64,000 bases of DNA from Acidimicrobiia bacterium (GTDB lineage: Bacteria > Actinomycetota > Acidimicrobiia > IMCC26256 > JAMXLJ01). The notes under the pieces were generated by a model that worked only from the letters and a program-made list of their open reading frames with translations, did no database searches and was not told where the DNA came from. Position numbers and translations under genes: made by a program. Shown one piece after another: positions 54,896 to 63,696 of this stretch; the stretch's first letter is position 1; each line of letters begins with the position of its first letter. The DNA lies in assembly GCA_024281095.1 (NCBI GenBank), contig JAMXLJ010000166.1:33118-97117 (forward strand), in the 5' to 3' direction.

Positions 54896-56116
54896 GTGCC
54901 GACGACATTCGTGTACAAGGTCCGCGATCGTGCGGGCCAGACAGTTGAAGGTGAGCTCGAGGCCGACAACGCCACCCTCGTTGCCGGAAAGCTCCGCTCG
55001 ATGGGCTACACGCCCGTCAGCATCGAGAAGCGGGCCGGCGGGGGGATCACCGCGGATCTGAAGATCCCCGGCCTCGGCGGCCGCATGAAGCTCAAGGACG
55101 TCGCGGTGTTCTCGCGGCAGTTCGCGACGATGATCAACTCCGGTCTCTCGCTGCTGCGTTCGCTCGCGATCCTGTCCGAGCAGACGGAGAACAAGACGCT
55201 CGCCGGCGTCGTCGGCCAGGTGCGCATCGACATCGAGAAGGGCAGCTCCCTGTCGGCCGCGCTCGCCCGGCACCCCAAGGCGTTCAACCGCCTCTATGTC
55301 GCGATGGTCCGCTCCGGAGAGGCGAGCGGTGCACTCGACTCCGTGCTGCTGCGTCTCGCCGAGACGATCGAGAAGCAGGTCGAGCTGCGCCGCAAGATCA
55401 AGTCGGCGATGACCTATCCGATCGTGGTCTTCGTCCTCGTGATCGCGATCGCGGCCGGCATGCTCCTGTTCATCGTCCCGCAGTTCAAGACGATGTACGC
55501 GGATCTGAACGGCAAGCTGCCGGCGCTGACGCAGTTCCTCGTCTCCGTGTCGGACGCGGCTCGGACGTTCTTCCCGTTCATCCTTCTCGGCGTCGGCATC
55601 GCGGTGTGGTTGTTCCGCCGGTGGATCAACACCGAGCCCGGCCGGGCCAAGTGGGACGCGTTCAAGCTGCGCGTACCCGTGTTCGGCTCGCTCGTTCGCA
55701 AGACCGCGCTTTCCCGCTTCTCACGCACGCTCGCCGCACTCACCCGCTCCGGTGTGCCGATCCTCGAGTCGTTGGAGATCGTGTCGCACACCTCGGGTAA
55801 CCACGTGGTGGCGATCGCGCTCGACGATGTGCAACGCGCGGTGAAGGGCGGAGACTCGCTCGCTCGCCCCCTCGAGAACCACGAGATCTTCCCGCCCATG
55901 GTCGTGCAGATGATGGCGGTCGGAGAAGAAACCGGCGCGCTCGACGAGATGCTGGACAAGATCGCCGACTTCTACGACCAGGAAGTGGAGGCGACCGTCG
56001 ACGCGCTCACGTCGCTGATCGAACCGCTCCTGATCTGCGTGATGGGCGGCGTCGTCGGCGGCATGATCATCGCCCTGTACCTGCCGATGTTCAACATCAT
56101 CAAGCTCATCAAGTAG
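54896..56116 (+). CDS. pilC: Type IV pilus inner-membrane platform protein PilC
   Basis: This GspF-family protein of 406 residues has two T2SSF domains. The first is at about residues 65-190 (FSRQFATMINSGLSLLRSLA) with a helix at IVVFVLVIAIAAGMLLFIVP; the second is at about 270-395 (FSRTLAALTRSGVPILESLE), ending in a helix at LICVMGGVVGGMIIALYLP. The N-terminal FVYKVRDRAGQTVEGELEA is typical. GTG start. It ends the pilB-pilT-pilC operon; no pilM/N/O or prepilin peptidase gene follows here. Confidence 0.95.
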   Translation: MPTTFVYKVRDRAGQTVEGELEADNATLVAGKLRSMGYTPVSIEKRAGGGITADLKIPGLGGRMKLKDVAVFSRQFATMINSGLSLLRSLAILSEQTENKTLAGVVGQVRIDIEKGSSLSAALARHPKAFNRLYVAMVRSGEASGALDSVLLRLAETIEKQVELRRKIKSAMTYPIVVFVLVIAIAAGMLLFIVPQFKTMYADLNGKLPALTQFLVSVSDAARTFFPFILLGVGIAVWLFRRWINTEPGRAKWDAFKLRVPVFGSLVRKTALSRFSRTLAALTRSGVPILESLEIVSHTSGNHVVAIALDDVQRAVKGGDSLARPLENHEIFPPMVVQMMAVGEETGALDEMLDKIADFYDQEVEATVDALTSLIEPLLICVMGGVVGGMIIALYLPMFNIIKLIK

Positions 56117-56143
56117 TCGAGCGCGTGCCACTCGCGGCGGCCG

Positions 56144-56488
56144 CTACGCGCGCTGGCGCGCCTTGCCGCCGAGTGAGGCGCGCAGGTCGGCGAGCGCATC
56201 CGGGACGACGCGGTACCAGACCCACGTGCCGCGCCTTTCGCCCTCGACCAGTCCCGCCTCGCGCAGCACCTTGAGGTGATGGCTCACGGTCGGCTGCGAC
56301 CGACCGAGCGGCTCGACCAGTTCGCACGCACACACCTCGCCCTCGTCCTGACCGGCGATGAGCGACAGCAACCGCAGCCGGGCCGGGTCGGCCAAGGCGG
56401 CGAACCCCTTGGCGAGCTTCGCGGCTTCCTTTTCGCTCAGCGGTGCATCGAGCACCGAGGGACAACACACCTGCGCTCGCCGGGCCAC
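56144..56488 (-). CDS. arsR: ArsR-family metalloregulator
   Basis: This winged-helix repressor has 114 residues. The metal site resembles the As/Sb type: VCACELVEPLGRSQPTVSHHL, with two Cys at the start of the recognition region, plus an N-terminal CCPSVLD pair. KGFAALADPARLRLLSLI is the first helix region. It is divergent from arsI with an intergenic operator candidate. It should release DNA on binding As(III) and open both directions. Confidence 0.9.
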   Translation of the reverse strand: MARRAQVCCPSVLDAPLSEKEAAKLAKGFAALADPARLRLLSLIAGQDEGEVCACELVEPLGRSQPTVSHHLKVLREAGLVEGERRGTWVWYRVVPDALADLRASLGGKARQRA

Positions 56489-56508
56489 GTTTCCCCTCCT
56501 TGATCCCA

Positions 56509-56562
56509 GTCAACATATTGACAGACGTCGATGGCCCTGCCAAGGTATCGATGTTCATCGAT
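56509..56562. promoter_or_regulatory. Candidate ArsR operators
   Basis: Two dyads lie between arsR and arsI. GTCAA-CATA-TTGAC is at 56509-56522, and ATCGATG-TT-CATCGAT is at 56547-56562. Both resemble ArsR/SmtB operators of actinobacteria. A GGAGGA ribosome-binding site precedes arsI. Confidence 0.55.
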
Positions 56563-56577
56563 CTACCGGAGGACAGC

Positions 56578-57042
56578 ATGTCCCGCGTGCAACTCGCCCT
56601 CAACGTGTCCGACCTCGACGAGGCGGTCGCGTTCTACTCGAAGCTCTTCGCAACCGAGCCCGCAAAGGTCCGGCCGGGATACGCCAACTTCGCGGTGACC
56701 GACCCGCCCCTCAAGCTCGTCCTGGTCGAAGGTGCCGGCGACGGCGGCAGCCTGAACCATCTGGGCGTGGAGGTCGACTCCACCGCCGAGGTGAACGCGA
56801 CGCAGGCCCGCCTGTCGGGTGAGGGTTTGGCGACGGCGACCGAGGACGAAGTGGCGTGCTGCTATGCGCTCCAGGACAAGGTCTGGGTCGACGGCCCGGA
56901 TGGCGAGCCGTGGGAGGTGTACACGGTCCTGTCCGACGTGGAGATGCCCGGCGGCCAACTGCGCACGGTGGATCCCGAGACGGGCGCGGAGTGCTGCGCG
57001 ACCGCCACAGGCGAAGCCGACACGGCCGCGCGCTGCTGCTGA
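56578..57042 (+). CDS. arsI: ArsI/CadI-type VOC-fold metalloprotein
   Basis: This vicinal-oxygen-chelate protein of 154 residues has the N-terminal SRVQLALNVSDLDEAVAFYS and HLGVEV (His61 metal ligand). The vicinal pair Cys94-Cys95 in EVACCYALQDKVWV is the trivalent-arsenical-binding signature of ArsI C-As lyases, which demethylate methylarsenite with oxygen. The C-terminus carries more Cys pairs (ECCA, CC). The start ATG 56578 follows a GGAGGA site. CadI cadmium-induced proteins are the alternative name for this family. Confidence 0.88.
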   Translation: MSRVQLALNVSDLDEAVAFYSKLFATEPAKVRPGYANFAVTDPPLKLVLVEGAGDGGSLNHLGVEVDSTAEVNATQARLSGEGLATATEDEVACCYALQDKVWVDGPDGEPWEVYTVLSDVEMPGGQLRTVDPETGAECCATATGEADTAARCC

Positions 57043-57044
57043 AC

Positions 57045-57755
57045 GTGGATGAACCGCTGGCACGGCGGCTGCTCGCCGAGTTCCTCGGCACCGCGTTCTT
57101 GCTCGTCGCCGTCATCGGTTCGGGCATCGCGGCCCAGCGGTTGTCCCCGCACGACGTGGGATTGCAGCTGTTCGAAAACGCGGCGGCCACCGGCGCGGCG
57201 CTCGTCGCGATCATCCTTGCGTTCGGGCCCGTGTCCGGCGCTCACCTCAACCCGTTGGTCACGCTCGCCGACCGGCTATTCCGCGGCATGACCAACCGCG
57301 AGGCTGCCGGCTACATCGGTGCACAGGTGTGCGGTGCGGCGCTCGGTGCCGTCGTCGCGAACCTCATGTTCTCGCTGCCGGCGGTCGAGTGGTCGACGAA
57401 GACTCGCAGCAGCGGTGGCCTCTGGCTGGCCGAAGGCGTCGCGACACTCGGGCTGTTGCTCGTCGTCTTCGGTGTGGTGCGGTCGGGACGCGCCTCTGTC
57501 GCACCGTTCGCAGTCGGTGCCTACATCGCGGGCGCGTACTTCTTCACGTCGTCTACGTCGTTCGCCAATCCAGCCGTCACGCTCGCACGCATGCTGTCGA
57601 ACACGTTCGCGGGGATCGATCCCTCGTCGGTGCCGGCGTTCGTCGTCGCGCAGTGCATCGGGGCCGCGCTCGCGATCGCCGTGGTGCGTGTGCTGTATCC
57701 GGATGTCGGCTCGGTCGCACAGGAGGTCGTCGTGCCCCACGAGGAGGCGGTGTGA
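57045..57755 (+). CDS. Aquaporin-family (MIP) channel, likely As(III) exit
   Basis: This six-helix channel of 236 residues has one NPA variant in GAHLNPLVT (NPL) and a normal one in FANPAVTLARM. In some ars operons, such as aqpS-arsC of Sinorhizobium, an aquaglyceroporin replaces the ArsB/Acr3 pump, letting As(III) made by ArsC diffuse out. No pump gene is present here, which supports that role. The GTG at 57045 follows the arsI stop by two bases; a CTG at 57039 is possible. The end overlaps arsC. Confidence 0.82.
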   Translation: MDEPLARRLLAEFLGTAFLLVAVIGSGIAAQRLSPHDVGLQLFENAAATGAALVAIILAFGPVSGAHLNPLVTLADRLFRGMTNREAAGYIGAQVCGAALGAVVANLMFSLPAVEWSTKTRSSGGLWLAEGVATLGLLLVVFGVVRSGRASVAPFAVGAYIAGAYFFTSSTSFANPAVTLARMLSNTFAGIDPSSVPAFVVAQCIGAALAIAVVRVLYPDVGSVAQEVVVPHEEAV

Positions 57756-58156
57756 CGGAGATACCGGAAGTGCTGTTCGTCTGTGTTCACAACGCGGGTC
57801 GCTCACAGATGGCCGCCGCCTTGCTGCACCATTACGCGCAGGGGCGGGTGCACGTCCGCTCGGCGGGGAGTGCACCCGGCGACGAGGTGAACCCGGCCGT
57901 CGTACAGGCCATGAGCGAGGTCGGCCTCGACCTGTCGCAGGAACTCCCGAAGAAGCTCACCGACGATGCCGCGCGTAGTGCCGATGTCGTCATCACCATG
58001 GGTTGCGGCGACGCATGCCCGGTGTACCCGGGCAAGCGGTACCTCGATTGGGAGCTCGACGACCCCGCCGGCAAGAGCGTCGACGACGTCCGGCCGATTC
58101 GCGACGAGATCGACCGACGGGTGCGCGCCTTGCTCGGGGAGCTCGTCGCCGCGTAG
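57752..58156 (+). CDS. arsC: Arsenate reductase, LMW-phosphatase type
   Basis: This enzyme of 134 residues reduces arsenate to arsenite. It has the P-loop CVHNAGRS (Cx5R) near residue 11, a second Cys pair in TMGCGDACPVYPG, and the catalytic Asp in DDPAGKSVDD. GTG start overlapping the channel gene by four bases. Last gene of the ars operon. Confidence 0.92.
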   Translation: MTEIPEVLFVCVHNAGRSQMAAALLHHYAQGRVHVRSAGSAPGDEVNPAVVQAMSEVGLDLSQELPKKLTDDAARSADVVITMGCGDACPVYPGKRYLDWELDDPAGKSVDDVRPIRDEIDRRVRALLGELVAA

Positions 58157-58494
58157 CCGTAGGTCGCGCGGACGTGGCTCCGGTTCCCGAGGCCGCGTCG
58201 TCGCGCAAGAGGCGCGCCGTTTCGACCTCGCGACGCGCGGTCGAGGCGCGCACACGTGAGGTCAGCGAAACCCAGTCCGCGGTCGAGGAGCAGCCATCGG
58301 AACGCCCGACGTTGCGCTCGTCGCAGCGCGAGCACTTCGAGCCGTTCGGCTCGCGCCGCCTGCTCCAACGCCTCGAGCTGCGCGTACGCATGCTCGAGCT
58401 CCACCGTCGGGCACTCACGCAACCTCGCGACATACGACGCGCGCTCCGCCATGGACACATCATGAACCGGGGGTGTGACACTTACTCCTCTCAT
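57832..58494 (-). CDS. Hypothetical protein, end uncertain, antisense to arsC
   Basis: The first 80 residues, from ATG 58494 or 58452, look coding: ASYVARLRECPTVELEHAYA, QLEALEQAARAERLEVLALRR and FRWLLLDRGLGFADL form a plausible coiled-coil and helix. The frame then runs through the complement of arsC to 57832, where composition turns Ser/Arg/Pro-rich and does not look like a protein. A stop near the arsC end may have been lost by frameshift. No family recognised. Confidence 0.35.
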   Translation of the reverse strand: MRGVSVTPPVHDVSMAERASYVARLRECPTVELEHAYAQLEALEQAARAERLEVLALRRAQRRAFRWLLLDRGLGFADLTCARLDRASRGRNGAPLARRRGLGNRSHVRATYGYAATSSPSKARTRRSISSRIGRTSSTLLPAGSSSSQSRYRLPGYTGHASPQPMVMTTSALRAASSVSFFGSSCDRSRPTSLMACTTAGFTSSPGALPAERTCTRPCA

Positions 58495-58566
58495 GGTTGT
58501 CTTTCCCTGAAAGGTGTGCGACAGTCTTTTCGGCGGGGTCGGAGCGGTGGCGCGAGGTGGTGGGCG

Positions 58567-58773
58567 ATGCCGGAATGGTTCGTGGTCGAGCAGGTACCGC
58601 GACAGTTCCGAGCGCGGCCGGCGAGCCCGGGGGAAGTGATTCGCACGCCGACTGGTAGCGCCCTCGCCGAGGCGGGCCAGTACGTGCTCGAGGGCGATCG
58701 CGGCGACCAGTGGCTCGTCGACTTCCGCACGCTCGAGAAGTACTTCCGCGTTGTGGAGCGTGCCGACGCCTAG
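58567..58773 (+). CDS. Small conserved-looking hypothetical protein
   Basis: This is a 68-residue protein with ATG 58567: MPEWFVVEQVPRQFRARPAS and then YVLEGDRGDQWLVDFRTLEKYF. The pattern 'PGxY(V)(L/V)xGxxGxQWxVxxxxFxxxY' is like short PGDY-type domains. Function unknown. It is flanked by a direct repeat downstream. Confidence 0.5.
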   Translation: MPEWFVVEQVPRQFRARPASPGEVIRTPTGSALAEAGQYVLEGDRGDQWLVDFRTLEKYFRVVERADA

Positions 58774-58784
58774 CGCCGGGCGGG

Positions 58785-58811
58785 CACTCGGCGTCATGAC
58801 ACTCGGCGTCA
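58785..58811. repeat. Two 12-bp direct repeats
   Basis: CACTCGGCGTCA occurs at 58785-58796 and again at 58800-58811, 15 bp apart in register. It may be a regulator site or a small duplication. Confidence 0.5.
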
Positions 58812-58918
58812 AAGGTCACACCCTGGGGTGATGCAGCGCGGGGCGCGCGTGCCCTAGACCTGCGGGGGACGGCTCGAGGTGCCCCCCGCGTCACCGGGAG
58901 CTGTCGGGCAGGGCAGGG

Positions 58919-58951
58919 CACTCCAGGGTGGAATCTCTACTCCCTGGAGTG
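58919..58951. terminator. 10-bp hairpin upstream of membrane-protein gene
   Basis: CACTCCAGGG and CCCTGGAGTG form a perfect 10-bp stem with a 13-nt loop in the gap 58774-59066. It is a terminator candidate or a protein-binding dyad. Nothing else is visible in that gap. Confidence 0.45.
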
Positions 58952-59066
58952 TCCCGCGCCCGCGTTCGTGTGACGGGCATGCATACGCCGCGCCGGCCGC
59001 GTTTTGACGCGGGAAGCCGCTCAAGGCGCGCTCCTCGCAGCCGATCCAACGGGTGCAGCCTTCGAC

Positions 59067-59513
59067 ATGGGGAGCGGGACGGCAAGGATGCGTGTGAAGT
59101 TCGCGGTGCTGCTCATTGCGTGGTTCGGTCTGGCGGCGGTGCCCTTCGCCGTTTCCGATCCTGCCCATCCGGACCTGGCCGCGGTCATCCCCGTGGCCGC
59201 GGGCCTCGTCGCCATGCTCGCCTATTTCTGCACGCGCGTCGGCTATCGCTGGTTCGACGTCGCGTTCGTACTGGTGCCGGTGTACGGCTTGTGCTTCCAG
59301 GCCAAGATCCTCTGGCGGGTCGCGGCCCTGCCCGCGCGTTACTGGGAGCGACTCGGGTCGACGCACGTCTCCGCCTCGGCGGCCGGACCGGACCGTGGGT
59401 GGCACCCCGTGCCGTGGGAACCGGACTTCTTCCGCTACTGGGACGGCCGGAAGTGGGGCAAGCAGATCGTCCCTGCCGAGCAGCTCCGCTACGGGCCTCG
59501 CACGTCGTCCTGA
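59067..59513 (+). CDS. Small membrane protein with C-terminal YWDGxxW motif
   Basis: This is a protein of about 148 residues. There are three hydrophobic segments in the first 95 residues (VKFAVLLIAWFGL, VIPVAAGLVAMLAYF, WFDVAFVLVPVYGL), then a soluble tail with PDFFRYWDGRKWGKQI, reminiscent of the DUF2510 repeat end. The ATG at 59067 or 59088 is possible. Function unknown. Confidence 0.6.
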   Translation: MGSGTARMRVKFAVLLIAWFGLAAVPFAVSDPAHPDLAAVIPVAAGLVAMLAYFCTRVGYRWFDVAFVLVPVYGLCFQAKILWRVAALPARYWERLGSTHVSASAAGPDRGWHPVPWEPDFFRYWDGRKWGKQIVPAEQLRYGPRTSS

Positions 59514-59775
59514 CACGCACCGGGGAGCGGTCACGCCCCCGTCGCTGCCGGCCGGCCGGCTTTGATGCTTTCGACCTATTGTCCGGTTTGAGCGGTAAGC
59601 GTAGTCTCACAGCTCCGGCGGTTCGGGGTGCGCTGCACCACCCGGACCAGCGCACTCCGTCCGCCGGGGCCATCGAGGGCCGCGGGGCCGGCCGGTGGTT
59701 GCACACGGGGCAGGGCGACAGGCGGCGTGGGCGGGTCCGCAACTGGGGCGGGACCCGCACACCCGCCTGCCGGGC

Positions 59776-60012
59776 TCACTGATGGGCTCGCTGCTCGGCT
59801 TCTTTCGCCTCCGCTTTGGCCCGGGCCTTTTCGGCCGCCGCTTCCTTTGCCGCGACTTCACGCTCGGCGTCGGCCTTCTCCTGCTGGGCCTCGCCCTCGC
59901 GCCGGAGCCGCTCGTCGCCGGCGAGATCGCCGACCGCCTGCTTGACCCGGCCCTTCACCTCTTCGACCACGCCCTTCGCACCGGCCTCGGGTCCGCTGTC
60001 CTTGCTCGGCAT
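59776..60012 (-). CDS. CsbD-family stress protein
   Basis: This is a 78-residue, highly charged protein. Its start, GAKGVVEEVKGRVKQAVGDL, matches the CsbD core (Kgkv.e..G...gd). The remaining half is an Ala/Glu/Lys-rich helix (EREVAAKEAAAEKARAKAEA). CsbD proteins are induced in general stress; biochemical role unknown. The gaps on both sides (59514-59775 and 60013-60110) hold nothing I can support. Confidence 0.8.
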   Translation of the reverse strand: MPSKDSGPEAGAKGVVEEVKGRVKQAVGDLAGDERLRREGEAQQEKADAEREVAAKEAAAEKARAKAEAKEAEQRAHQ

Positions 60013-60110
60013 CGCCGTTCCTCCTGGTCGTGTGTCGTCCAGAAGAAACCGGTGCCCACGGGCTCGGGAGAGGAAACCGTGACGGGTGACCGCCGGTGGC
60101 GGGCGGCGGT

Positions 60111-61090
60111 TCAGAAGTGGCCGAGGACCGGATGGGGTACGTACGGCTCCTCCAGGCGGCGGATCTCGTCGTCGTCGAGCTTCAGCTGCTCGGCCGCCAG
60201 CGCGTCCTCGAGGTGGCCCACCTTCGTGGCTCCGACGATCGGAGCCGTGACACCGGGCTTGTGGAACAGCCAGGCCAGCGCGATCTGCGCCGGGCTCACA
60301 CCGCGCTCGCCTGCAATCTCGGTGACCCGGTCGACGACGTCGAAGTCGCTCGGATGGCTGTAGAGGTAGTCGGTGAACTGGTCCGTGTTCGCGCGCGTCG
60401 TGCGACGCTCACCTTCGCGACCGCGGTTGCCCGCCAGTACGCCACGCGCGAGCGGGCTCCACGGGATGACGGCGACACCCTGGTCGATGCATTGCGGGAT
60501 CATCTCGCGCTCCTCCTCGCGGTAGAGGAGGTTGTAGTGGTTCTGCATCGACACGAACGGCGTGCCGCCGGCACGCTCGGCCACGCGCTGTGCCTTCGCG
60601 AACTGCCACGCGAACATGCTGCTCGCACCGATGTAACGCGCCTTGCCGGCGCGCACGACGTCTTCCAGCGCGCCCATCGTCTCCTCGATCGGCGTGCGGT
60701 TGTCCCATCGGTGGATCTGGTACACGTCCACGTACTCCATGCCGAGGCGCTGGAGCGACGCGTCGATGGCCGACAGGATGTGCTTCCGGGACAGGCCCGC
60801 ACCGTTCTCGCCCGGCGTCATGGGCATGAACACCTTGGTCGCCACGACCACTTCGTCGCGCGTGAGCATCTTGTCGAGCAACCGCCCGGTGGCGACCTCA
60901 CTCGCGCCATGCGAGTAGGTGTCAGCGGTGTCGAAGAAGTTGACGCCGCCTTCGACCGCGGCGCGCACGATCGGTTCGGCCGCGTCCTCGTCGAGCACCC
61001 ACGGCCGGTCGCTGTCGTTGCCGAAGCTCATCATCCCGAGCAGACGCGCGACACACGCATGCCCGTGGCTCCGAAGTTCACGTACTCCAT
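60111..61090 (-). pseudogene. Aldo/keto reductase with early frameshift
   Basis: The body is a complete aldo/keto reductase: FFDTADTYSHGASEVATGRL (Asp, Tyr), VVVATKVFMP (Lys), YQIHRWDNRTP (His), and VIPWSPLARG, ending HPVLGHF. The natural start ATG 61090 reads MEYVNFGATGMRVSRVC but hits a stop two codons later. One missing base near 61043 would restore VC-LGMMSFGN and join the frames. Either a single-base assembly error or a recent inactivation. Without repair, translation could only begin at MMSFGN, lacking the first strand of the barrel. Confidence 0.8.
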
Positions 61091-61110
61091 GCCGCGAACC
61101 TAGCGAGGAA

Positions 61111-61416
61111 TCAGTGCTCGTCCCAGTGGCCGTCGTGTGCCGCGTGCCGGTGCCCTTCGTGGACGTAGTCGACGTGGTCACCGTGTTGCACGGTCTCGTG
61201 GTCGCAATCCGGCCCGTGATCACAGCCGTGGTCGCCTTCGTGTACGACGTGTTGACCGCCGGGCTCGCACTCGTCCCAGTGGCCGTCGTGCTCGCGGTGG
61301 GCATGGCCGTCGTGCAAGTAGTCGACGTGATCGTCGTGACGTACCTGGACGTGTCCGCAATCCGGACCGTGCCGATGTTCGTGATCCTGATGGGTGTCGT
61401 GCTGTGTGGAAGCCAT
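61111..61416 (-). CDS. Histidine-rich metal-binding protein with internal duplication
   Basis: This is a 101-residue protein. Two units of about 35 residues are near copies: HGPDCGHVQVRHDDHVDYLH and HGPDCDHETVQHGDHVDYVH, each followed by DGH or EGH and ending HDGHWDE. His and Asp dominate, and each unit has one Cys in the HGPDC motif; a further Cys follows the first unit (HWDEC). It has no signal peptide, so it is probably a cytoplasmic zinc or nickel buffer. It lies 20 nt upstream of the aldo/keto reductase on the same strand. Confidence 0.75.
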   Translation of the reverse strand: MASTQHDTHQDHEHRHGPDCGHVQVRHDDHVDYLHDGHAHREHDGHWDECEPGGQHVVHEGDHGCDHGPDCDHETVQHGDHVDYVHEGHRHAAHDGHWDEH

Positions 61417-61589
61417 GACCGCCTCCTGTTGGGGACCACTCTGGGTCTACCCGAGCGCCGGGCGGGCCACCCGGCATACGAGCGAAACGGGGGAAACTCG
61501 TCGCGGCGCTCCACGCAGGTGAGCGCTGCGTCCCCGTTCGTCTGACGGCGCGTAAGGTTCCGGGAGCATTGGCGAACGGGAGAGGCGAG

Positions 61590-63182
61590 ATGGCGACCGC
61601 CGGCTGGATCACCGACGCGACGACGATGTGGGACCTGGTCGCGCGGCGAGCGGAAGCCGACCCGGATCGCGTCGCGCTCGTCGACGAGCAGGAGCGCCAC
61701 GTGACCTTCGCCGGGTTGCGCGACCGGGCCGAGTCGGTCGCCGCCGGGCTCCACGCGCTCGGGCTGAAGGAAGGCAGCGCGGTCTCGTGGCAGCTGCCGA
61801 GCCGCATCGACACGGTCGTCCTGTCGCTCGCGCTCGCCCGCCTCGGCGTGGTGCAGAGCCCGATCATCCACCTGTACCGCGAGCGTGAGGTGGGCTTCGC
61901 GCTGCGCCAGACGGGGGCCGCGATGTTCGTCGTGCCGGGCGTGTGGCGGGGCTACGACTACACCGATCTGGCCGCCCGTGTGACGGCGGATCTCGACCAT
62001 CCGCCGCAGGTGCTCGTGCTCGACGACGGTCTGCCCGACGGCGATCCGTCGACGCTGCCGGCTCCACCGCTCGTGCTCCCTGACGAGGACGCGCCGGTGC
62101 GCTGGATCTACTACACGTCGGGAAGCACCGCCGATCCCAAAGGGGTGCAGCACACGGACCAGACGCTCATGGCCGCGGGCCGCGGGCTCGCGTACGCGCT
62201 GGACATGTCGCCGGCCGACGTCGGCAGCATCGCGTTCCCGTACGCGCACATCGCGGGCCCCGACTACCTCGTGATGGTGCTCACGGTCGGCATGGGCACC
62301 GTGATCGTGGAGGCGTTCTCGATGAACGTGCTTCCGTTCTACCGAAAGCATGGCGTCACGATGGTGGGCGGGAGCACCGCGTTCTACGTCGCATTCCTGG
62401 CCGAGCAGCGCAAGAACCCGGGTGAGGCCATCCTGCCCACACTGCGGTTGATGACCGGCGGTGGGGCTCCGAAGCCGCCCGAGATCCACTACGAGGTCCA
62501 ACGCGAGATCGGCGGACGCGGGGTCGTGCACGGCTACGGCATGACCGAGGTCCCGATGATCGCGAACGGCTCGCCGCACGACACCGACGAGCAACTCGCG
62601 AACACCGACGGTGCACCGATCCGCGACGCCGACATCCGGATCGTGAAGCTCGACGGCACCGTCGCCGGTGCCGACGAGGAAGGCGAGGTGCGTGTCCGCG
62701 GCCCGATGGTGATGCGCGGCTACACCGATCGGAAGCTGAACGACGAAGCGTTCGACCAAGACGGCTACTTCCGAACCGGCGACCTCGGCAAGCTCCGCGC
62801 GGACGGCCACGTCGTCCTCACCGGCCGGCTGAAGGACGTCATCATTCGCAAGGGTGAGAACGTGAGCGCGAAGGAGATCGAGGACCTCCTCTACACGCAC
62901 CCCAAGGTCGAGGAGGTCGCGGTGATCGGGCTCCCCGACCCCGAACGCGGTGAACGCGTCTGCGCAGTGGTGCAACCCGCGCCGGGACTCGACCAACTGA
63001 CGTTCGAGGAGATGGTCGCGTTCTGTGGCGACGCGGGGCTCATGAGGCAGAAGATCCCCGAGCAGCTCGAGCTCCGCGCCGAGATGCCGCGCGCGAGCAT
63101 CGGCAAGATCGTCAAGACGAAGCTGCGCGCCGAGTACGCCGACAAGCCATGGAGCGCCGGGAGCGATCAACATGGAGCGTGA
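61590..63182 (+). CDS. AMP-dependent synthetase/ligase (acyl-CoA synthetase type)
   Basis: This enzyme of about 530 residues activates a carboxylic acid as acyl-AMP and then as the CoA ester. Core motifs are [16 protein letters not shown] (A3), GYGMTEVPM (A5), [11 protein letters not shown] (A7), [20 protein letters not shown] (A8) and the catalytic Lys in [11 protein letters not shown] (A10). Substrate unknown; the organisation is like the fatty-acid or cyclohexane-carboxylate CoA ligases of actinobacteria. ATG 61590 after GGGAGAGGCGAG. Confidence 0.9.
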   Translation: MATAGWITDATTMWDLVARRAEADPDRVALVDEQERHVTFAGLRDRAESVAAGLHALGLKEGSAVSWQLPSRIDTVVLSLALARLGVVQSPIIHLYREREVGFALRQTGAAMFVVPGVWRGYDYTDLAARVTADLDHPPQVLVLDDGLPDGDPSTLPAPPLVLPDEDAPVRWIYYTSGSTADPKGVQHTDQTLMAAGRGLAYALDMSPADVGSIAFPYAHIAGPDYLVMVLTVGMGTVIVEAFSMNVLPFYRKHGVTMVGGSTAFYVAFLAEQRKNPGEAILPTLRLMTGGGAPKPPEIHYEVQREIGGRGVVHGYGMTEVPMIANGSPHDTDEQLANTDGAPIRDADIRIVKLDGTVAGADEEGEVRVRGPMVMRGYTDRKLNDEAFDQDGYFRTGDLGKLRADGHVVLTGRLKDVIIRKGENVSAKEIEDLLYTHPKVEEVAVIGLPDPERGERVCAVVQPAPGLDQLTFEEMVAFCGDAGLMRQKIPEQLELRAEMPRASIGKIVKTKLRAEYADKPWSAGSDQHGA

Positions 63183-63585
63183 CGTCGTCAAGACCGACGA
63201 GGAATGGCGGGCCGAGCTCGCACCCGAGCGGTATCACGTGCTCCGGCAGGCCGGTACCGAGCCGCCGTTCAGCGGCGAGTACGTGCACACGAAGACCGAC
63301 GGCTCGTACAGGTGCGCGGCATGTGACGCGGTGTTGTTCCGCTCCGACGACAAGTTCGACTCGGGCACCGGGTGGCCGAGCTTCACGCAGCCTGCGGTAG
63401 CGGACGCGCTCGAGCTCGTGGAGGATCACAGCCACGGCATGGTGCGCACGGAAGTGCGCTGCCGGCGCTGCGGGTCGCATCTCGGCCACGTCTTTCCGGA
63501 CGGGCCGCGACCGACGGGGCTGCGCTACTGCATGAACTCGCTGGCGTTGCAGCTCGAGGCCGACGAGCAGCGACCGGCCACGTAG
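63172..63585 (+). CDS. msrB: Peptide-methionine (R)-S-oxide reductase
   Basis: This MsrB of 137 residues repairs methionine-R-sulfoxide. Zinc CxxC pairs are in [11 protein letters not shown] and [20 protein letters not shown] and the active-site RYCMNSLAL (catalytic Cys) are present. It overlaps the ligase gene by 11 nt. Standard length. Confidence 0.95.
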   Translation: MERDVVKTDEEWRAELAPERYHVLRQAGTEPPFSGEYVHTKTDGSYRCAACDAVLFRSDDKFDSGTGWPSFTQPAVADALELVEDHSHGMVRTEVRCRRCGSHLGHVFPDGPRPTGLRYCMNSLALQLEADEQRPAT

Positions 63586-63651
63586 CCGGGCCGTCCCGCC
63601 GCCGACCTGGGGCGGAACAGCTCGAGACTGGGCAATTTTGCACCGGTTTCC

Positions 63652-63679
63652 TCAACCGCGCTACGTGGCCTTCCGATAA
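63652..63679 (+). promoter_or_regulatory. WhiG/sigma-28-like promoter of pilA leader
   Basis: TCAA at 63652-63655 and TCCGATAA at 63672-63679 are 16 nt apart, matching the sigma-28 pattern with one -10 mismatch. Transcription would begin about 63686, right before the riboswitch. Confidence 0.5.
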
Positions 63680-63696
63680 GCACGTTGCGAGCCAAA

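Noticed and set aside
61100..63191. Upstream extension of the aldo/keto reductase frame to 1026 residues
   Set aside because: It crosses the His-rich protein and is antisense to the acyl-CoA synthetase; the real start is near 61090.
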